Assembly: GCF_902158555.1 (NCBI RefSeq)
Contig: NZ_CABGGS010000023.1
Location: 1 to 64,000 of the forward strand
DNA from: Klebsiella spallanzanii
Lineage (GTDB): Bacteria > Pseudomonadota > Gammaproteobacteria > Enterobacterales > Enterobacteriaceae
Reading direction: 5' to 3'
DNA: 64,000 nt
In this document: piece after piece, positions 35,638 to 44,820 of the stretch
Layout of the letters: every line of letters begins with the position of its first letter
Numbering within the stretch: the stretch's first letter is position 1
Notes under the pieces: model-generated
The model's input: only the letters and a program-made list of their open reading frames with translations
Told to the model about the DNA's origin: nothing
Databases searched by the model: none
Program-made: the position numbers and the translations under genes

Positions 35638-35659
35638 TATCTATTCGCAAATCACATTG

Positions 35660-35690
35660 AGCCTCCTGCTAGCGCAGGGGGCTTTTTTTT
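35660..35690 (+). terminator. purL terminator
   Basis: AGCCTCCTGC-TAGC-GCAGGGGGCT (one G-T pair) followed by at least seven T residues, 23 bp after the purL stop. Confidence 0.93.
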
Positions 35691-35715
35691 GTTTGTGATT
35701 CCCGTGAGGAAAAGG

Positions 35716-35829
35716 TGTCGGGGATCGCCGACAAAAGCGCAATAGCAGTGTCGTCAAAAGGTGACATTTAACTTATTGATTTAAAAAGGTATCAATAAAC
35801 CATTCATCAGGTGTTGCTAATTAACGACA
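35716..35829. promoter_or_regulatory. three GlrR binding sites upstream of glmY
   Basis: Two perfect TGTC-N10-GACA sites lie at 35716-35733 and 35749-35766, and a third (TGTT-N10-GACA) at 35812-35829. This is the GlrR (YfhA) recognition pattern, and three such sites precede glmY in E. coli. They are 115-230 bp upstream of the sRNA start, a normal enhancer distance for sigma54 activation. Confidence 0.88.
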
Positions 35830-35917
35830 CTTTGCGCAAAGAGCGAACGCCATCACTACCGCATGAAAATGGTAAAAACATATTATATTTCATTGTGTTA
35901 ATAAAATGTTTTGTGAT

Positions 35918-35938
35918 GTGGCATAGTTCGTGCATAAT
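35918..35938 (+). promoter_or_regulatory. overlapping sigma54 and sigma70 promoters of glmY
   Basis: TGGCATAGTTCGTGCAT (35919-35935) has GG and GC 12 bp apart, as in the -24/-12 sigma54 element. The CATAAT (35933-35938) inside it forms a sigma70 -10. Both predict a start at A35946. This double promoter is known for glmY in E. coli. Confidence 0.87.
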
Positions 35939-35945
35939 TATAACC

Positions 35946-36138
35946 AGTGGCTCATTCACCTTCTTATGTCAGCCCCTTCGGGACGCGCTACATAAACTTC
36001 GAATGACGCACAAACAGGTGCCTGCCGTCCAACTCCTGATAACAGCTTTGCTTTATCAGTCATCGGGCGAAACGTCGAGTAAGGCACCGCCTCATTGCTT
36101 AATAAAGCCAGGCTCTTGTAGCCTGGCTTTATTATTTC
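35946..36138 (+). ncRNA. glmY: GlmY small regulatory RNA
   Basis: Small RNA that captures the adaptor RapZ and so protects its homologue GlmZ, raising synthesis of glucosamine-6-phosphate synthase (GlmS). The sequence from AGTGGCTCATTCACC to the terminator is nearly identical to E. coli GlmY, including the CAGCCCCTTCGGGACG hairpin and CTTCGAATGACGCACAAACA. The terminator stem is AATAAAGCCAGGC / GCCTGGCTTTATT (36101-36133). Position between purL and glrK is the same as in E. coli. GlrR, encoded just downstream, controls it. Confidence 0.95.
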
Positions 36139-36202
36139 TGGCGTAGATGTTTATTGCGTCCTCAGTTAGCATCGTCATGAGCTAATGATTGAGACGATAT
36201 CC

Positions 36203-37639
36203 TTGAAGCGACTCTCCCTGTTCCCCCGATCGTTGCGCCAGCTGGTGACGCTCTCCTTTGTGCTGATCCTGCTTCCGCTATTGGTTCTTGCCTGGCAGGC
36301 GTGGCAAAGCCTTAATGCGCTCAGCGCTCAGGCGGCGCATATCAACCGAACGACCCTGGTCGATGCCCGCCGCAGCGAGGCAATGATTAATGCTTCGCTA
36401 GAAATGGAGCGTAGCTACCGGCAGTACTGTGTGCTGGATGACCCGACGCTAGCGCAGGTCTATCAAAACCAGCGCAAACGCTACAGCGAAATGCTTGATG
36501 CCCATGCGGGCGTTCTGCCGGACGAAAAAATCTGGCAGGCGCTACGTCAGGATCTCGACGATCTGGCCGAGCTTCAGTGTAAAAATAGCGGCCCGGCGGC
36601 AAAGTCAGCCGCCAGCCTGGAAGCTTTTGCCTCAGCCAATAGTGACATGGTCCAGGCAACCCGGACGGTAGTCTATTCACGCGGGCAGCAGCTGCAGCAG
36701 GAAATCGCCGAGCGCGGCCAGTTCTTCGGCTGGCAGGCGCTGGTGCTATTTCTGCTCAGCCTGGCGTTGGTACTGCTTTTCACCCGCATGATTATCGGCC
36801 CGGTGAAAGGCATTGAGAGGATGATCAACCGACTGGGTGAGGGAAAATCGCTGGACGACGCTGCGGTATTTACTGGCCCGCGCGAGCTGCGTTCTGTCGG
36901 CAAACGTATTATTTGGCTGAGCGAACGACTCGCCTGGCTGGAGTCCCAGCGCCATCAGTTCCTGCGCCATCTCTCCCATGAGCTGAAAACACCGTTGGCC
37001 AGCATGCGCGAAGGGACAGAGCTGCTTGCTGACCGCGTTGCCGGTCCGCTGACGCCCGAGCAGCAGGAGATCGTCGAGATTCTGGACAGCAGTAGCCGCA
37101 ATTTGCAAAAGCTGATTGAACAATTGCTGGACTACAACCGTAAACAGGCAGATGGCCCGATTGCGCGCGAGACGGTTAACCTGGCCGAGCTGGTGGAGAA
37201 TGTGGTTTCCGCCCATAGCCTGCCGGCAAGAGCTAAAATGATGCATACCGAACTTTCGCTCACCGAACGTTTTTGCGAAGCGGAGCCCGCGCTGCTGGTC
37301 AGCGTACTGGATAATCTCTACTCCAATGCGGTGCACTATGGTGCCGAATCCGGTAACATTCGAATTCACAGCTATCGGCACGGCGAGCAGGTGCGCATTG
37401 ACGTCGTTAACGACGGCGAGCCGATCCCATCCGCCGAGAGAAACATGATTTTTGAGCCTTTTTATCAGGGAAGCCACCAGCGTAAAGGGGCGGTAAAAGG
37501 CAGCGGTCTGGGGCTGAGCATTGCTCGCGACTGCGTACGGCAAATGCAGGGTGAGCTGAGCCTGGTTGATGATAAATCAGGGCTAATCTGTTTTCGCATC
37601 ACGCTCCCCATCGCCGAGCCTGGAAAAAATAACGTATAA
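36203..37639 (+). CDS. glrK: sensor histidine kinase GlrK (QseE)
   Basis: 478-residue inner-membrane sensor. Two membrane helices (about residues 15-37 and 165-187) frame a periplasmic domain; HAMP, the HisKA phosphoacceptor segment (FLRHLSHELKTPLASMREG) and an ATPase domain with GSGLGLSIARDCVRQM follow. It phosphorylates GlrR. I start at TTG 36203 because MKR-LSLFPRSLRQLV aligns with the E. coli start; an in-frame ATG six codons upstream (36185) is possible. Neither has a clear ribosome site. It heads glrK-qseG-glrR. Confidence 0.93.
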   Translation: MKRLSLFPRSLRQLVTLSFVLILLPLLVLAWQAWQSLNALSAQAAHINRTTLVDARRSEAMINASLEMERSYRQYCVLDDPTLAQVYQNQRKRYSEMLDAHAGVLPDEKIWQALRQDLDDLAELQCKNSGPAAKSAASLEAFASANSDMVQATRTVVYSRGQQLQQEIAERGQFFGWQALVLFLLSLALVLLFTRMIIGPVKGIERMINRLGEGKSLDDAAVFTGPRELRSVGKRIIWLSERLAWLESQRHQFLRHLSHELKTPLASMREGTELLADRVAGPLTPEQQEIVEILDSSSRNLQKLIEQLLDYNRKQADGPIARETVNLAELVENVVSAHSLPARAKMMHTELSLTERFCEAEPALLVSVLDNLYSNAVHYGAESGNIRIHSYRHGEQVRIDVVNDGEPIPSAERNMIFEPFYQGSHQRKGAVKGSGLGLSIARDCVRQMQGELSLVDDKSGLICFRITLPIAEPGKNNV

Positions 37640-37652
37640 CTATCGGGTGAAT

Positions 37653-38357
37653 ATGTCCCACTTCTTCGCATTTGTTCGTCCCCTCAGGGGATGGCTGCTG
37701 TCAGGCATTTCCTGCCTGGCGCTGGCGGGATGTTCCGCTTCCACATCATCACACACGGCGGATGGCAAAACGCTCTCCGCGCTGCCGCAGCATCAGGTCG
37801 CCGATTTTCTTTCGGTAGAGTGCGCCGACATCTGGGATCTGCAAAGCGAGGCCAGCGATAAAAACCCGCTGTACTGGCTGCGGGGAATTGACTGCGCGGA
37901 TCGTCTTGCTCCGGTACAGGCGCGGGCGGAAGCCAGGCTGCACAATGCCGACAGCTGGCAGGATGCTTTTAAACGCGGCATTCTGCTGGCTGATGCCAAA
38001 ATCACGCCTGGTGAGCGCCGGGAACTGGTGGCCAGTCTGGATACCTTCAGCCCGCAAATTGCTGCGCAGGTGCGCCCACTCTATCAGCTCTGGCGAGATG
38101 CTCAGGGTCGGCAGCTTCAGCTGATTGACGAGCGATCCCGCTATGCCAAACTACAGCAGTCAAGCGATGCGGAGCTGGAGACGCTGCGTCAGCAGGAAAT
38201 TGAGTTACGCAGTCAGTTAGAACTGACGACCCGCAAGCTGGAGAATCTCACCGACATTGAGCGTCAGCTCTCCAGCCGTAAACCCGGCGGGAATTTCAGC
38301 TCTGACGCCGGGCACGGCGGTGATAAAGTGCCGGAGGTGATTCATGACGATCCGTAA
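37653..38357 (+). CDS. qseG: outer-membrane lipoprotein QseG
   Basis: 234-residue lipoprotein. The signal peptide ends in the lipobox LALAGC. The mature protein is helical with a coiled-coil-like stretch (LETLRQQEIELRSQLELTTRKLENLTDIERQL is Leu/Glu rich). QseG interacts with GlrK (QseE) in the periplasm and is needed for its signalling. A GTG two codons upstream is an alternative start. It overlaps glrR by 14 bp, so the three genes are coupled. Confidence 0.9.
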   Translation: MSHFFAFVRPLRGWLLSGISCLALAGCSASTSSHTADGKTLSALPQHQVADFLSVECADIWDLQSEASDKNPLYWLRGIDCADRLAPVQARAEARLHNADSWQDAFKRGILLADAKITPGERRELVASLDTFSPQIAAQVRPLYQLWRDAQGRQLQLIDERSRYAKLQQSSDAELETLRQQEIELRSQLELTTRKLENLTDIERQLSSRKPGGNFSSDAGHGGDKVPEVIHDDP

Positions 38358-39681
38358 ACCCGCCCGTCTGCTATTAGTCGACGACGATCCGGGTCTGCTA
38401 AAGCTGTTGGGAATGCGCCTTGTCAGCGAAGGATACAGCGTACTGACCGCAGAGAGCGGGCCGGAGGCGCTGCGCATCCTGGGGCGTGACAAAGTCGATC
38501 TGGTGGTCAGCGATCTGCGGATGGATGAGATGGACGGTTTACAGCTGTTCAGCGAAATCCAGAAGGTACAGCCGGGAATGCCGGTGATTATCCTGACCGC
38601 GCATGGCTCCATTCCGGATGCCGTTGCCGCGACACAGCAGGGCGTGTTTAGCTTTTTGACCAAACCGGTGGATAAAGACGCCCTGTATAAGGCCATCGAT
38701 GACGCGCTGGAGCAAAGCGCGCCGACAACCGATGAGCGCTGGCGTCAGGCGATTGTTACCCGCAGCCCGCTGATGGAGCGGCTGCTGGAGCAGGCCGGCA
38801 TGGTGGCGCAGTCGGACGTGAGCGTGCTGATCAATGGGCAAAGCGGTACCGGGAAGGAGATTGTCGCTCAGGCAATCCATAACGCCAGCCCGCGTCGTGA
38901 CAAACCCTTTATCGCCATTAACTGCGGCGCGCTACCCGAACAACTGCTGGAGTCGGAGCTATTCGGCCACGCGCGCGGTGCTTTTACCGGTGCGGTTAGC
39001 AATCGCGAAGGTTTATTTCAGGCCGCCGAGGGCGGCACGCTGTTTCTTGATGAGATCGGCGATATGCCGTTGGCATTACAGGTCAAACTACTGCGCGTTT
39101 TGCAGGAGCGTAAGGTTCGCCCGCTGGGTAGCAATCGTGATATCGACATTGATGTGCGGATTATTTCTGCGACCCATCGCGACTTGCCGAAGGCCATGGC
39201 GCGCGGCGAGTTCCGCGAAGATCTGTTTTACCGCCTGAACGTGGTGAATCTGAAAATTCCACCGCTGGCCGATCGTACGGAAGATATCCCGCTGTTGGCC
39301 AACTATTTATTACGTCAGTCTGCCGATCGCCATAAACCGTTTGTGCGTGCTTTCTCCACCGATGCGATGAAGCGTCTGATGGCCGCTAAATGGCCAGGCA
39401 ACGTACGCCAACTGGTGAACGTCATTGAGCAGTGCGTAGCGCTAACCTCTTCGCCGGTGATTAGCGACGCGCTGGTGGAGCAGGCGCTGGAAGGGGAAAA
39501 CACCGCGCTGCCGACTTTTGTTGAGGCACGTAATCAGTTTGAGCTGAACTACCTGCGCAAGCTGCTGCAAATCACCAAAGGCAACGTTACGCATGCAGCG
39601 CGGATGGCGGGGCGCAACCGCACCGAATTTTACAAGCTGCTGTCGCGCCACGAGCTCGACGCTAACGACTTTAAAGAGTAG
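38344..39681 (+). CDS. glrR: sigma54-dependent response regulator GlrR (QseF)
   Basis: 445-residue NtrC-type activator. The receiver domain has its phosphorylation site at Asp57 (VVSDLRMDEMDG) and Lys in FLTKPVD. The AAA+ domain has Walker A NGQSGTGKE, the sigma54-contact loop GAFTGA and Walker B TLFLDEIGD. A Fis-type helix-turn-helix is at the C-terminus (NVTHAARMAGRNRTEFYKLLSRH). It activates glmY, whose three binding sites are in this window, and rpoE in E. coli. Confidence 0.96.
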   Translation: MTIRKPARLLLVDDDPGLLKLLGMRLVSEGYSVLTAESGPEALRILGRDKVDLVVSDLRMDEMDGLQLFSEIQKVQPGMPVIILTAHGSIPDAVAATQQGVFSFLTKPVDKDALYKAIDDALEQSAPTTDERWRQAIVTRSPLMERLLEQAGMVAQSDVSVLINGQSGTGKEIVAQAIHNASPRRDKPFIAINCGALPEQLLESELFGHARGAFTGAVSNREGLFQAAEGGTLFLDEIGDMPLALQVKLLRVLQERKVRPLGSNRDIDIDVRIISATHRDLPKAMARGEFREDLFYRLNVVNLKIPPLADRTEDIPLLANYLLRQSADRHKPFVRAFSTDAMKRLMAAKWPGNVRQLVNVIEQCVALTSSPVISDALVEQALEGENTALPTFVEARNQFELNYLRKLLQITKGNVTHAARMAGRNRTEFYKLLSRHELDANDFKE

Positions 39682-39712
39682 CTCCGTATTATGCTGCAAG
39701 TTATGATACGGT

Positions 39713-39728
39713 TAGCAACCGGTTACGC
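39713..39728. promoter_or_regulatory. PurR-like box of glnB
   Basis: TAGCAACCGGTTACGC keeps the core GCAA-N-CG-N-TT-N-C of the PurR consensus. It lies just downstream of a TATGAT -10-like element (39702-39707) and 19 bp before the glnB ATG. E. coli glnB is known to be repressed by PurR, so function is plausible. Confidence 0.6.
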
Positions 39729-39734
39729 GACTAA

Positions 39735-40085
<351 letters not shown>

Positions 40086-40090
40086 GCCAT

Positions 40091-40124
40091 CAAAAAGCCC
40101 CGGTCACTTGATGTTACCGGGGCG
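40091..40124 (-). terminator. terminator of the sugar operon (minus strand)
   Basis: GCCCCGGT / ACCGGGGC stem (40097-40104 and 40116-40123), followed on the minus strand by TTTTTG. It ends the five-gene operon arriving from the right and may also slow read-through from glnB, though that side has no T run. Confidence 0.83.
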
Positions 40125-40145
40125 GTTAGGTTTTTGAATCAGGGC

Positions 40146-41249
40146 TTATTGGGCATGGATAAATGCGGATCCATAGCTATCGGCGGCGAGTAAAGCTGCA
40201 TATACGCTCTCCTCAGTCACTGCAAACGGCATATTGTGTATTGTTTCCCCCTTCACGCAGGCCAGCCCGGCGACTTTGCGCATTTTATTTTCGATATCAT
40301 CCGTCACGTTGAGCTGCCTGAGCGTTACCGGCAGGCCGACGTCGATGCACAGCTGGATAACGGTATTGAGTTCTTCAACTGGCGCATTTTCCAGAATCAG
40401 CTGGGTTAGCGTACCGAACGCCACTTTTTCACCGTGATACATTGAGTGCGTCTCTTCCAGGACGGTAAAGCCGTTATGGATAGCATGGGCTGCCGCCAGA
40501 CCGCCGCTTTCAAAACCAACGCCGCTCAGATAAGTGTTCGCTTCGACAATACGTTCAACGGCTTCGGTTACCACATGGCGCTCGACGGCCAGGACGGCTT
40601 TTCTGGCATCGGCAATCAGCGTTTCATAACATTGCCGGGCGATCCCGGTTGCGGCGACGGTGGGAAGCCCGCTAGCCATCGTCGTCGCCGAGCTTTTCAG
40701 ACAGGCGCGGGCTTCGAACCAGGTTGCCAGCGCATCCCCGATACCGGCTACCAGTAGCCGCGCAGGCGCATTGGCGACGATCTGCGTATCGACCAGTACC
40801 AGCGTTGGGTTGAAAGGCAGGTCGAGATAAGTATCGAACTCTCCGTCATCGGTGTAGAGCACGGACCAGGAGCTGCATGGCGCATCGGTAGACGCAATTG
40901 TCGGGATAATGACCAGCGGCAATTTCAGATACCAGGCAACCGCTTTTGCCGCATCGATTGTTTTTCCGCCGCCAATGCCAATAATTGCCGTGCACTGATT
41001 CTCCTCGGCTTCCGCCTGAATAGCCGCAATGGTATTGCGGGAGCATTCGCCGCTAAAGGTCGAAAACTGGCAGGCGATACTGGCCTCTTTAAAGCTTGCG
41101 CGAAGCCTCTCCTGCGTCAATCCCAACACAAAAGCATCGCCAAGAATTAAAAATTTTGCGTTCAGATGTTTGACATAGGTTGCGACAGAACCTAAAAGCC
41201 CGGCCCCCTGGATATATTTACCCGGTGACTGAATGATTTTTACGCTCAT
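40146..41249 (-). CDS. GldA-like iron-type alcohol dehydrogenase
   Basis: 367-residue NAD-dependent dehydrogenase close to glycerol dehydrogenase GldA, which interconverts glycerol and dihydroxyacetone and also reduces hydroxyacetone. Conserved parts are [14 protein letters not shown] (NAD binding), [11 protein letters not shown], the Asp of [13 protein letters not shown], and the metal-binding His residues in [10 protein letters not shown] and YHGEKVAFG. It is last in the operon, 26 bp after the aldolase gene. E. coli places gldA beside fsaB, so the pairing is meaningful. Likely job: reduce the C3 ketone released by the aldolase. Confidence 0.88.
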   Translation of the reverse strand: MSVKIIQSPGKYIQGAGLLGSVATYVKHLNAKFLILGDAFVLGLTQERLRASFKEASIACQFSTFSGECSRNTIAAIQAEAEENQCTAIIGIGGGKTIDAAKAVAWYLKLPLVIIPTIASTDAPCSSWSVLYTDDGEFDTYLDLPFNPTLVLVDTQIVANAPARLLVAGIGDALATWFEARACLKSSATTMASGLPTVAATGIARQCYETLIADARKAVLAVERHVVTEAVERIVEANTYLSGVGFESGGLAAAHAIHNGFTVLEETHSMYHGEKVAFGTLTQLILENAPVEELNTVIQLCIDVGLPVTLRQLNVTDDIENKMRKVAGLACVKGETIHNMPFAVTEESVYAALLAADSYGSAFIHAQ

Positions 41250-41275
41250 TATCTTCTCCTTGATTTACAAGCTAG

Positions 41276-41941
41276 TTATTTAATCGCAAGGCTTCCGTAA
41301 GCAGATTGCCAGTCATTCTGAAACTGGGCGACGGCGGCATCGACGGCGGGGTTTTGCAGAAGATTTTTTGCCAGGTCGGCAGGCAGCGTGATGCACTCGC
41401 AGCCCGCCAGCAGGCAGTCGAGGAACTGCTGGTTGTTTTTGTAGCTGGCGCCAAACACCTTGCAATGAGGAGCATGCAAAGCAAGGATTTCAACCAGGGC
41501 GCTGACAATCTCAATACCGTTGCCGGAGAGCGCTTCAATGCGGTTGAAATAGGGGGCAACGTATTCCGCACCGGCCAGCGCAGCCAGCAGTCCCTGAGTG
41601 GTGGTATACACGGCGGTTCCCAATGTCCTTACCTGATGGGTTTTCAGCATTTTGATGGCCTTCAAACCTTCCGATGTGACGGGAATTTTAATGACGATAT
41701 TGTCATCCATTGCGCTCAGGCGGCAGGCCTCTTCCACCATGCCCGCGCAGTCGGAGGCAATCACCTGGGCGAAAATCATTCTGTCTTTGCCCAGCACGGC
41801 GCGAATTTGTGGAATAAGAACTGATAGCGCAATGCCGGATTTCGCCGTGATGCTGGGATTCATGGTCACCCCAGCCAGCGGTAAATTTACTTCCAGCCGT
41901 TTTATTTCATTGAGATCGGCAGTATCAACATAGATTTTCAT
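41276..41941 (-). CDS. fructose-6-phosphate aldolase (FSA) family protein
   Basis: 221-residue class I aldolase of the small transaldolase group. The Schiff-base Lys85 (IVIKIPVTSEG) is present, together with Gln59, Thr109 and Tyr131, the residues that make E. coli FsaA an aldolase rather than a transaldolase. The family cleaves fructose 6-phosphate to dihydroxyacetone and glyceraldehyde 3-phosphate and accepts hydroxyacetone and related ketones. Here it sits between the permease and the dehydrogenase. The natural substrate is probably a phosphorylated ketose made by the operon's PfkB kinase (inference). Confidence 0.9.
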   Translation of the reverse strand: MKIYVDTADLNEIKRLEVNLPLAGVTMNPSITAKSGIALSVLIPQIRAVLGKDRMIFAQVIASDCAGMVEEACRLSAMDDNIVIKIPVTSEGLKAIKMLKTHQVRTLGTAVYTTTQGLLAALAGAEYVAPYFNRIEALSGNGIEIVSALVEILALHAPHCKVFGASYKNNQQFLDCLLAGCECITLPADLAKNLLQNPAVDAAVAQFQNDWQSAYGSLAIK

Positions 41942-41983
41942 CGTATTATTCCTGATTAATTAAGTTGAAATTTTATTCTTGAA

Positions 41984-43300
41984 TTAATGACTGACTGCTA
42001 TTTCGGCATTCTGTCCACGATATAATTTGGTCCAGGTTAAAGCGTAAAATAAAATGAATACAAAACAGATAAGCGGCATGATAAATCCCGTTGCCATATC
42101 ATAATGATCGGCAATAGCCCCCATCAGCATCGGCATGACGGCACCGCCAACAATCGACATGACAATAATCGATGAGGCTTTTTTGGTTTGTCCACCAAGT
42201 CCGGCGATTCCCAGTGAGAAAATAGCCGGGAACATAATTGACATAAAATAAAAGCTAAGGACTAAAGAGATTGTTGCCACATACCCATCAGAGTAAATGA
42301 TAATGACCATCAGCACTGAATTGATTAGCGCAAATGTGGAAAGCACAACCTGAGTTTTTATTTTACTCAGCAGCATTCCTCCGGTCAGTCGACCAATCAT
42401 AAAGAGCCCGAACCCGCCGAATGCCAGTATTTGCGATGCGCCGCGTTCGGTGATTTGGTAAAAACTCCCCGTGCTATAGGTCCACGTTGATGGAAGCAGG
42501 CTGGCAAGGCTCAACGTCATGCTCGGCGAGTGTTCAACAACGTAATTGATAAAGAAGCTGAAGATGCCCGTTTGCCCGGCAACGTATAAAAACTGGGCAA
42601 TGACGGCGAATACAAAATGCGGTAGCTGCCAGAAGGGCTTCTCGGTCGCGCTGATTCTTTCATCTGCTTCCGGCGTCACTTCAGGCACTTTAGTTCTGAA
42701 GAAGACCAGCAGAATCAGGGTCACTGCAAGGAAAATCCCCAGGTAGGGTACGAATAACCCATCGTTGTTCTTAGAGACTTCCCCTGTGGCGGAGAGAACA
42801 AAATGACCGCCGATCAGCGGGCCAAAGATCAGCCCCAGCCCTGCAATGGATTGCGATATATTCAGCCTTGCCGCGCCGCCATCGTTATTCCCAAGGACAA
42901 TGACGTATGGGTTGGCAATGGTTTCGATAAAGGTCAGCCCAGCTGCGAGGATGAAAATGCCGGTAAGAAAGAACATGTACTCACCATGCACCGTCGCCAG
43001 CATAAACGTACTGGTACCGCACATAATCAGCACGAGTCCGACAATAATGCCGGATTTATAACCATAGCGCTGTGCCAGGATCCCCGCAGGAATGGCGACG
43101 AAAAAATAGCTAATATAGTTAGCGAACTGGATTAGCGCCGATTTTGCTTTGCTTATTTCGAGCGTGTTCTGAAAATGTTTATTCAGGATATCGATCATGC
43201 CGGTGCTGAATCCAAGCACAAGAAATAGCATCGAGATGATGCAGAATATCTTGAATTGATTATTACCATCTGGAGAAATGAACAATCCTGTTTTTTTCAT
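41984..43300 (-). CDS. FucP-family sugar:proton symporter (MFS)
   Basis: 438-residue permease of the FHS (fucose-galactose-gluconate) branch. Family features are the N-terminal FLVLGFSTGMIDILNKHFQ, NYISYFFVAIPAG, LAAGLTFIETIANPYV and a late IVGGAVMPMLMGAIAD helix. FucP carries L-fucose; relatives carry glucose, galactose or other hexoses, so the exact sugar is open. The ATG at 43300 overlaps the kinase stop (TGATG), giving tight coupling; a GTG lies one codon upstream. It is third in the operon. Confidence 0.87.
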   Translation of the reverse strand: MKKTGLFISPDGNNQFKIFCIISMLFLVLGFSTGMIDILNKHFQNTLEISKAKSALIQFANYISYFFVAIPAGILAQRYGYKSGIIVGLVLIMCGTSTFMLATVHGEYMFFLTGIFILAAGLTFIETIANPYVIVLGNNDGGAARLNISQSIAGLGLIFGPLIGGHFVLSATGEVSKNNDGLFVPYLGIFLAVTLILLVFFRTKVPEVTPEADERISATEKPFWQLPHFVFAVIAQFLYVAGQTGIFSFFINYVVEHSPSMTLSLASLLPSTWTYSTGSFYQITERGASQILAFGGFGLFMIGRLTGGMLLSKIKTQVVLSTFALINSVLMVIIIYSDGYVATISLVLSFYFMSIMFPAIFSLGIAGLGGQTKKASSIIVMSIVGGAVMPMLMGAIADHYDMATGFIMPLICFVFILFYALTWTKLYRGQNAEIAVSH

Positions 43301-44211
43301 CACAGCACCGCCTGGTGGTTAAAAAGTTTATCCGTTATGTCGCTGTCATATTTCGGCTGGGCACCTTCTTTTGTCGCCACCCATGAGCCCAGAATAGAGG
43401 CTGTATATAGCGCCGCCACAGGATCGAAGTCAGGGTTAATTAACGCGTTAATCATGGCAGCAAAGAAGGCGTCACCGGCGCCGATAGTATTTTTAACGTC
43501 TACCCGGACGGCCTGCCCGTGGTAAATATTCCCTTTCCAGTAAAGCACCGGAGATTTATCACCTCGGGTGATACAAATAATCTTGTGACCAATAATGCCG
43601 GTCAGGGCGAATATCCGTTCCTCGATGTTTTCACCGACAATATGAAAATGATCGGCGACCTGATCCAGTTCACTTTCATTTAACTTAATAAAATCAGCGT
43701 GCTGTAAAAATTTACCGACAATCTGGATGTCATTTTGCCCTTCGCGCAGGTTAACGTCGAAGCACTTTAGTCCCTGATATATCTGTAAAAAGTCAGCGAA
43801 GGAGCGCTGATTGTATGCGCTGCGCAACGCCACGGACCCGTAAACAAAGGCGCTGCAGGTAAGATTTTTGGCGCTGTGACTGATGCGAATATAATCCCAG
43901 GCGGCAGGGTTATGGATGTCATAAGTTGCATCGCCGGCAGCATCGATTTTGACATCAACAACGCCCGTTCCTACATCTTTCAGCACTTCGATTTCACTAA
44001 TATCACAGCACCACTCATTTTTAATGATGCTCAGCGACTGACTACCGAGCCTGTCGCTACCCACGCTTGAAACCGGCACGATTCTGCAACCGAGTTTTTT
44101 GAGGTGGTAGGCAACGTTAAGGGTCGCGCCCCCCTGAAGAGGGGGACTGTCCTCAACGCAGTCCCAGAGGATTTCGCAGGCCAGCAGGCATGAAGGGTTA
44201 GTATGAGGCAT
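43300..44211 (-). CDS. PfkB-family carbohydrate kinase
   Basis: 303-residue ribokinase-like sugar kinase, similar in layout to fructokinases. The N-terminal sugar-binding segment contains LQGGATLNVAYHLKKLG. The C-terminal ATP and catalytic signature NTIGAGDAFFAAM carries the catalytic Asp. It overlaps the upstream AllA-like gene by 14 bp and the downstream permease by 1 bp. It should phosphorylate the imported sugar before aldol cleavage. Which hydroxyl is used cannot be read from sequence. Confidence 0.88.
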   Translation of the reverse strand: MPHTNPSCLLACEILWDCVEDSPPLQGGATLNVAYHLKKLGCRIVPVSSVGSDRLGSQSLSIIKNEWCCDISEIEVLKDVGTGVVDVKIDAAGDATYDIHNPAAWDYIRISHSAKNLTCSAFVYGSVALRSAYNQRSFADFLQIYQGLKCFDVNLREGQNDIQIVGKFLQHADFIKLNESELDQVADHFHIVGENIEERIFALTGIIGHKIICITRGDKSPVLYWKGNIYHGQAVRVDVKNTIGAGDAFFAAMINALINPDFDPVAALYTASILGSWVATKEGAQPKYDSDITDKLFNHQAVL

Positions 44212-44704
44212 CTGAGCGCTCCTTCTTTTTTACCTCGGGCACAATCACCGTATCAATATCCAGCACTTCGATATCGTCGGGGGTGTGGCGGCCGGATAAC
44301 AGCATATAGGTGGCGTCTTCCCCATGTAATGGAAACGGCGCAAAGTGCCAGGCGTTGCGGCGCATAATGATCCCGAAAGAACCATCAAGATGGACAGCCA
44401 CCAGCTTATTGCTATCAAACTCTCCCACGGGCCCAAGGATAATCACGCTCTCACCGGTTAAGGGGATGACGGCCTCCTCTGTTTGCATATGGCGCTCAAT
44501 ATTGGCAAGCGTGAAGGGATGCGGTTTCGCTTTCAGGAAACTGGCGACCGGTATTTCAGTGAAGTCATTCGCCTCGCAGACATCGTGATAGTAAGTGATG
44601 TCAGTGCGGTCAACTGAAGGCGTTCGGTTTGCCGGTAAACCGATGAATTTGGCGTAAGGGGCCAGGTTTTCTGCTGTGGCTTCGATCAATGGGATGGTGA
44701 TCAT
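44198..44704 (-). CDS. AllA-like (ureidoglycolate lyase family) protein
   Basis: 168 residues resembling the cupin-fold ureidoglycolate lyase family. The stretch LANIERHMQTEEAVIPLTGE matches the ERH...AFIPM-GE core of AllA, followed by RRNAWHFAPFPL (AllA: RNVWHHPLF). No allantoin-pathway gene is nearby, so ureidoglycolate is unlikely as substrate. As first gene of a sugar operon it may open, isomerise or dehydrate a sugar acid or ketose; this is inference. AGGAG precedes the ATG. Two palindromic operators lie upstream. Confidence 0.7.
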   Translation of the reverse strand: MITIPLIEATAENLAPYAKFIGLPANRTPSVDRTDITYYHDVCEANDFTEIPVASFLKAKPHPFTLANIERHMQTEEAVIPLTGESVIILGPVGEFDSNKLVAVHLDGSFGIIMRRNAWHFAPFPLHGEDATYMLLSGRHTPDDIEVLDIDTVIVPEVKKKERSDASY

Positions 44705-44720
44705 TTTCGATACTCCTGAT

Positions 44721-44740
44721 TAATGATAACGTTGTCTTTT
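44721..44740. promoter_or_regulatory. LacI-type operator, proximal copy
   Basis: AATGATAAC-GTTGTCTTT is an imperfect version of the palindrome at 44821-44840, with the same centre AACGTT. It lies just upstream of the AllA-like gene ATG (44704). The two centres are 100 bp apart. Confidence 0.72.
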
Positions 44741-44820
44741 AACGTCTTTTAATTTTCACTAGTGTTGTGTTATCTGATTGTTTTTACGTATTTTATATTC
44801 TAGTTTTGGCTTTTATTTTA

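Noticed and set aside
35811..36146. A 111-codon open frame between purL and glrK
   Set aside because: It runs through the GlmY RNA and its terminator; the conservation there is explained by the sRNA.
41276..41941. Annotation as transaldolase
   Set aside because: The protein is short (221 residues) and carries Gln59 and Tyr131, which mark fructose-6-phosphate aldolases; true transaldolases of the TalB type are about 317 residues.
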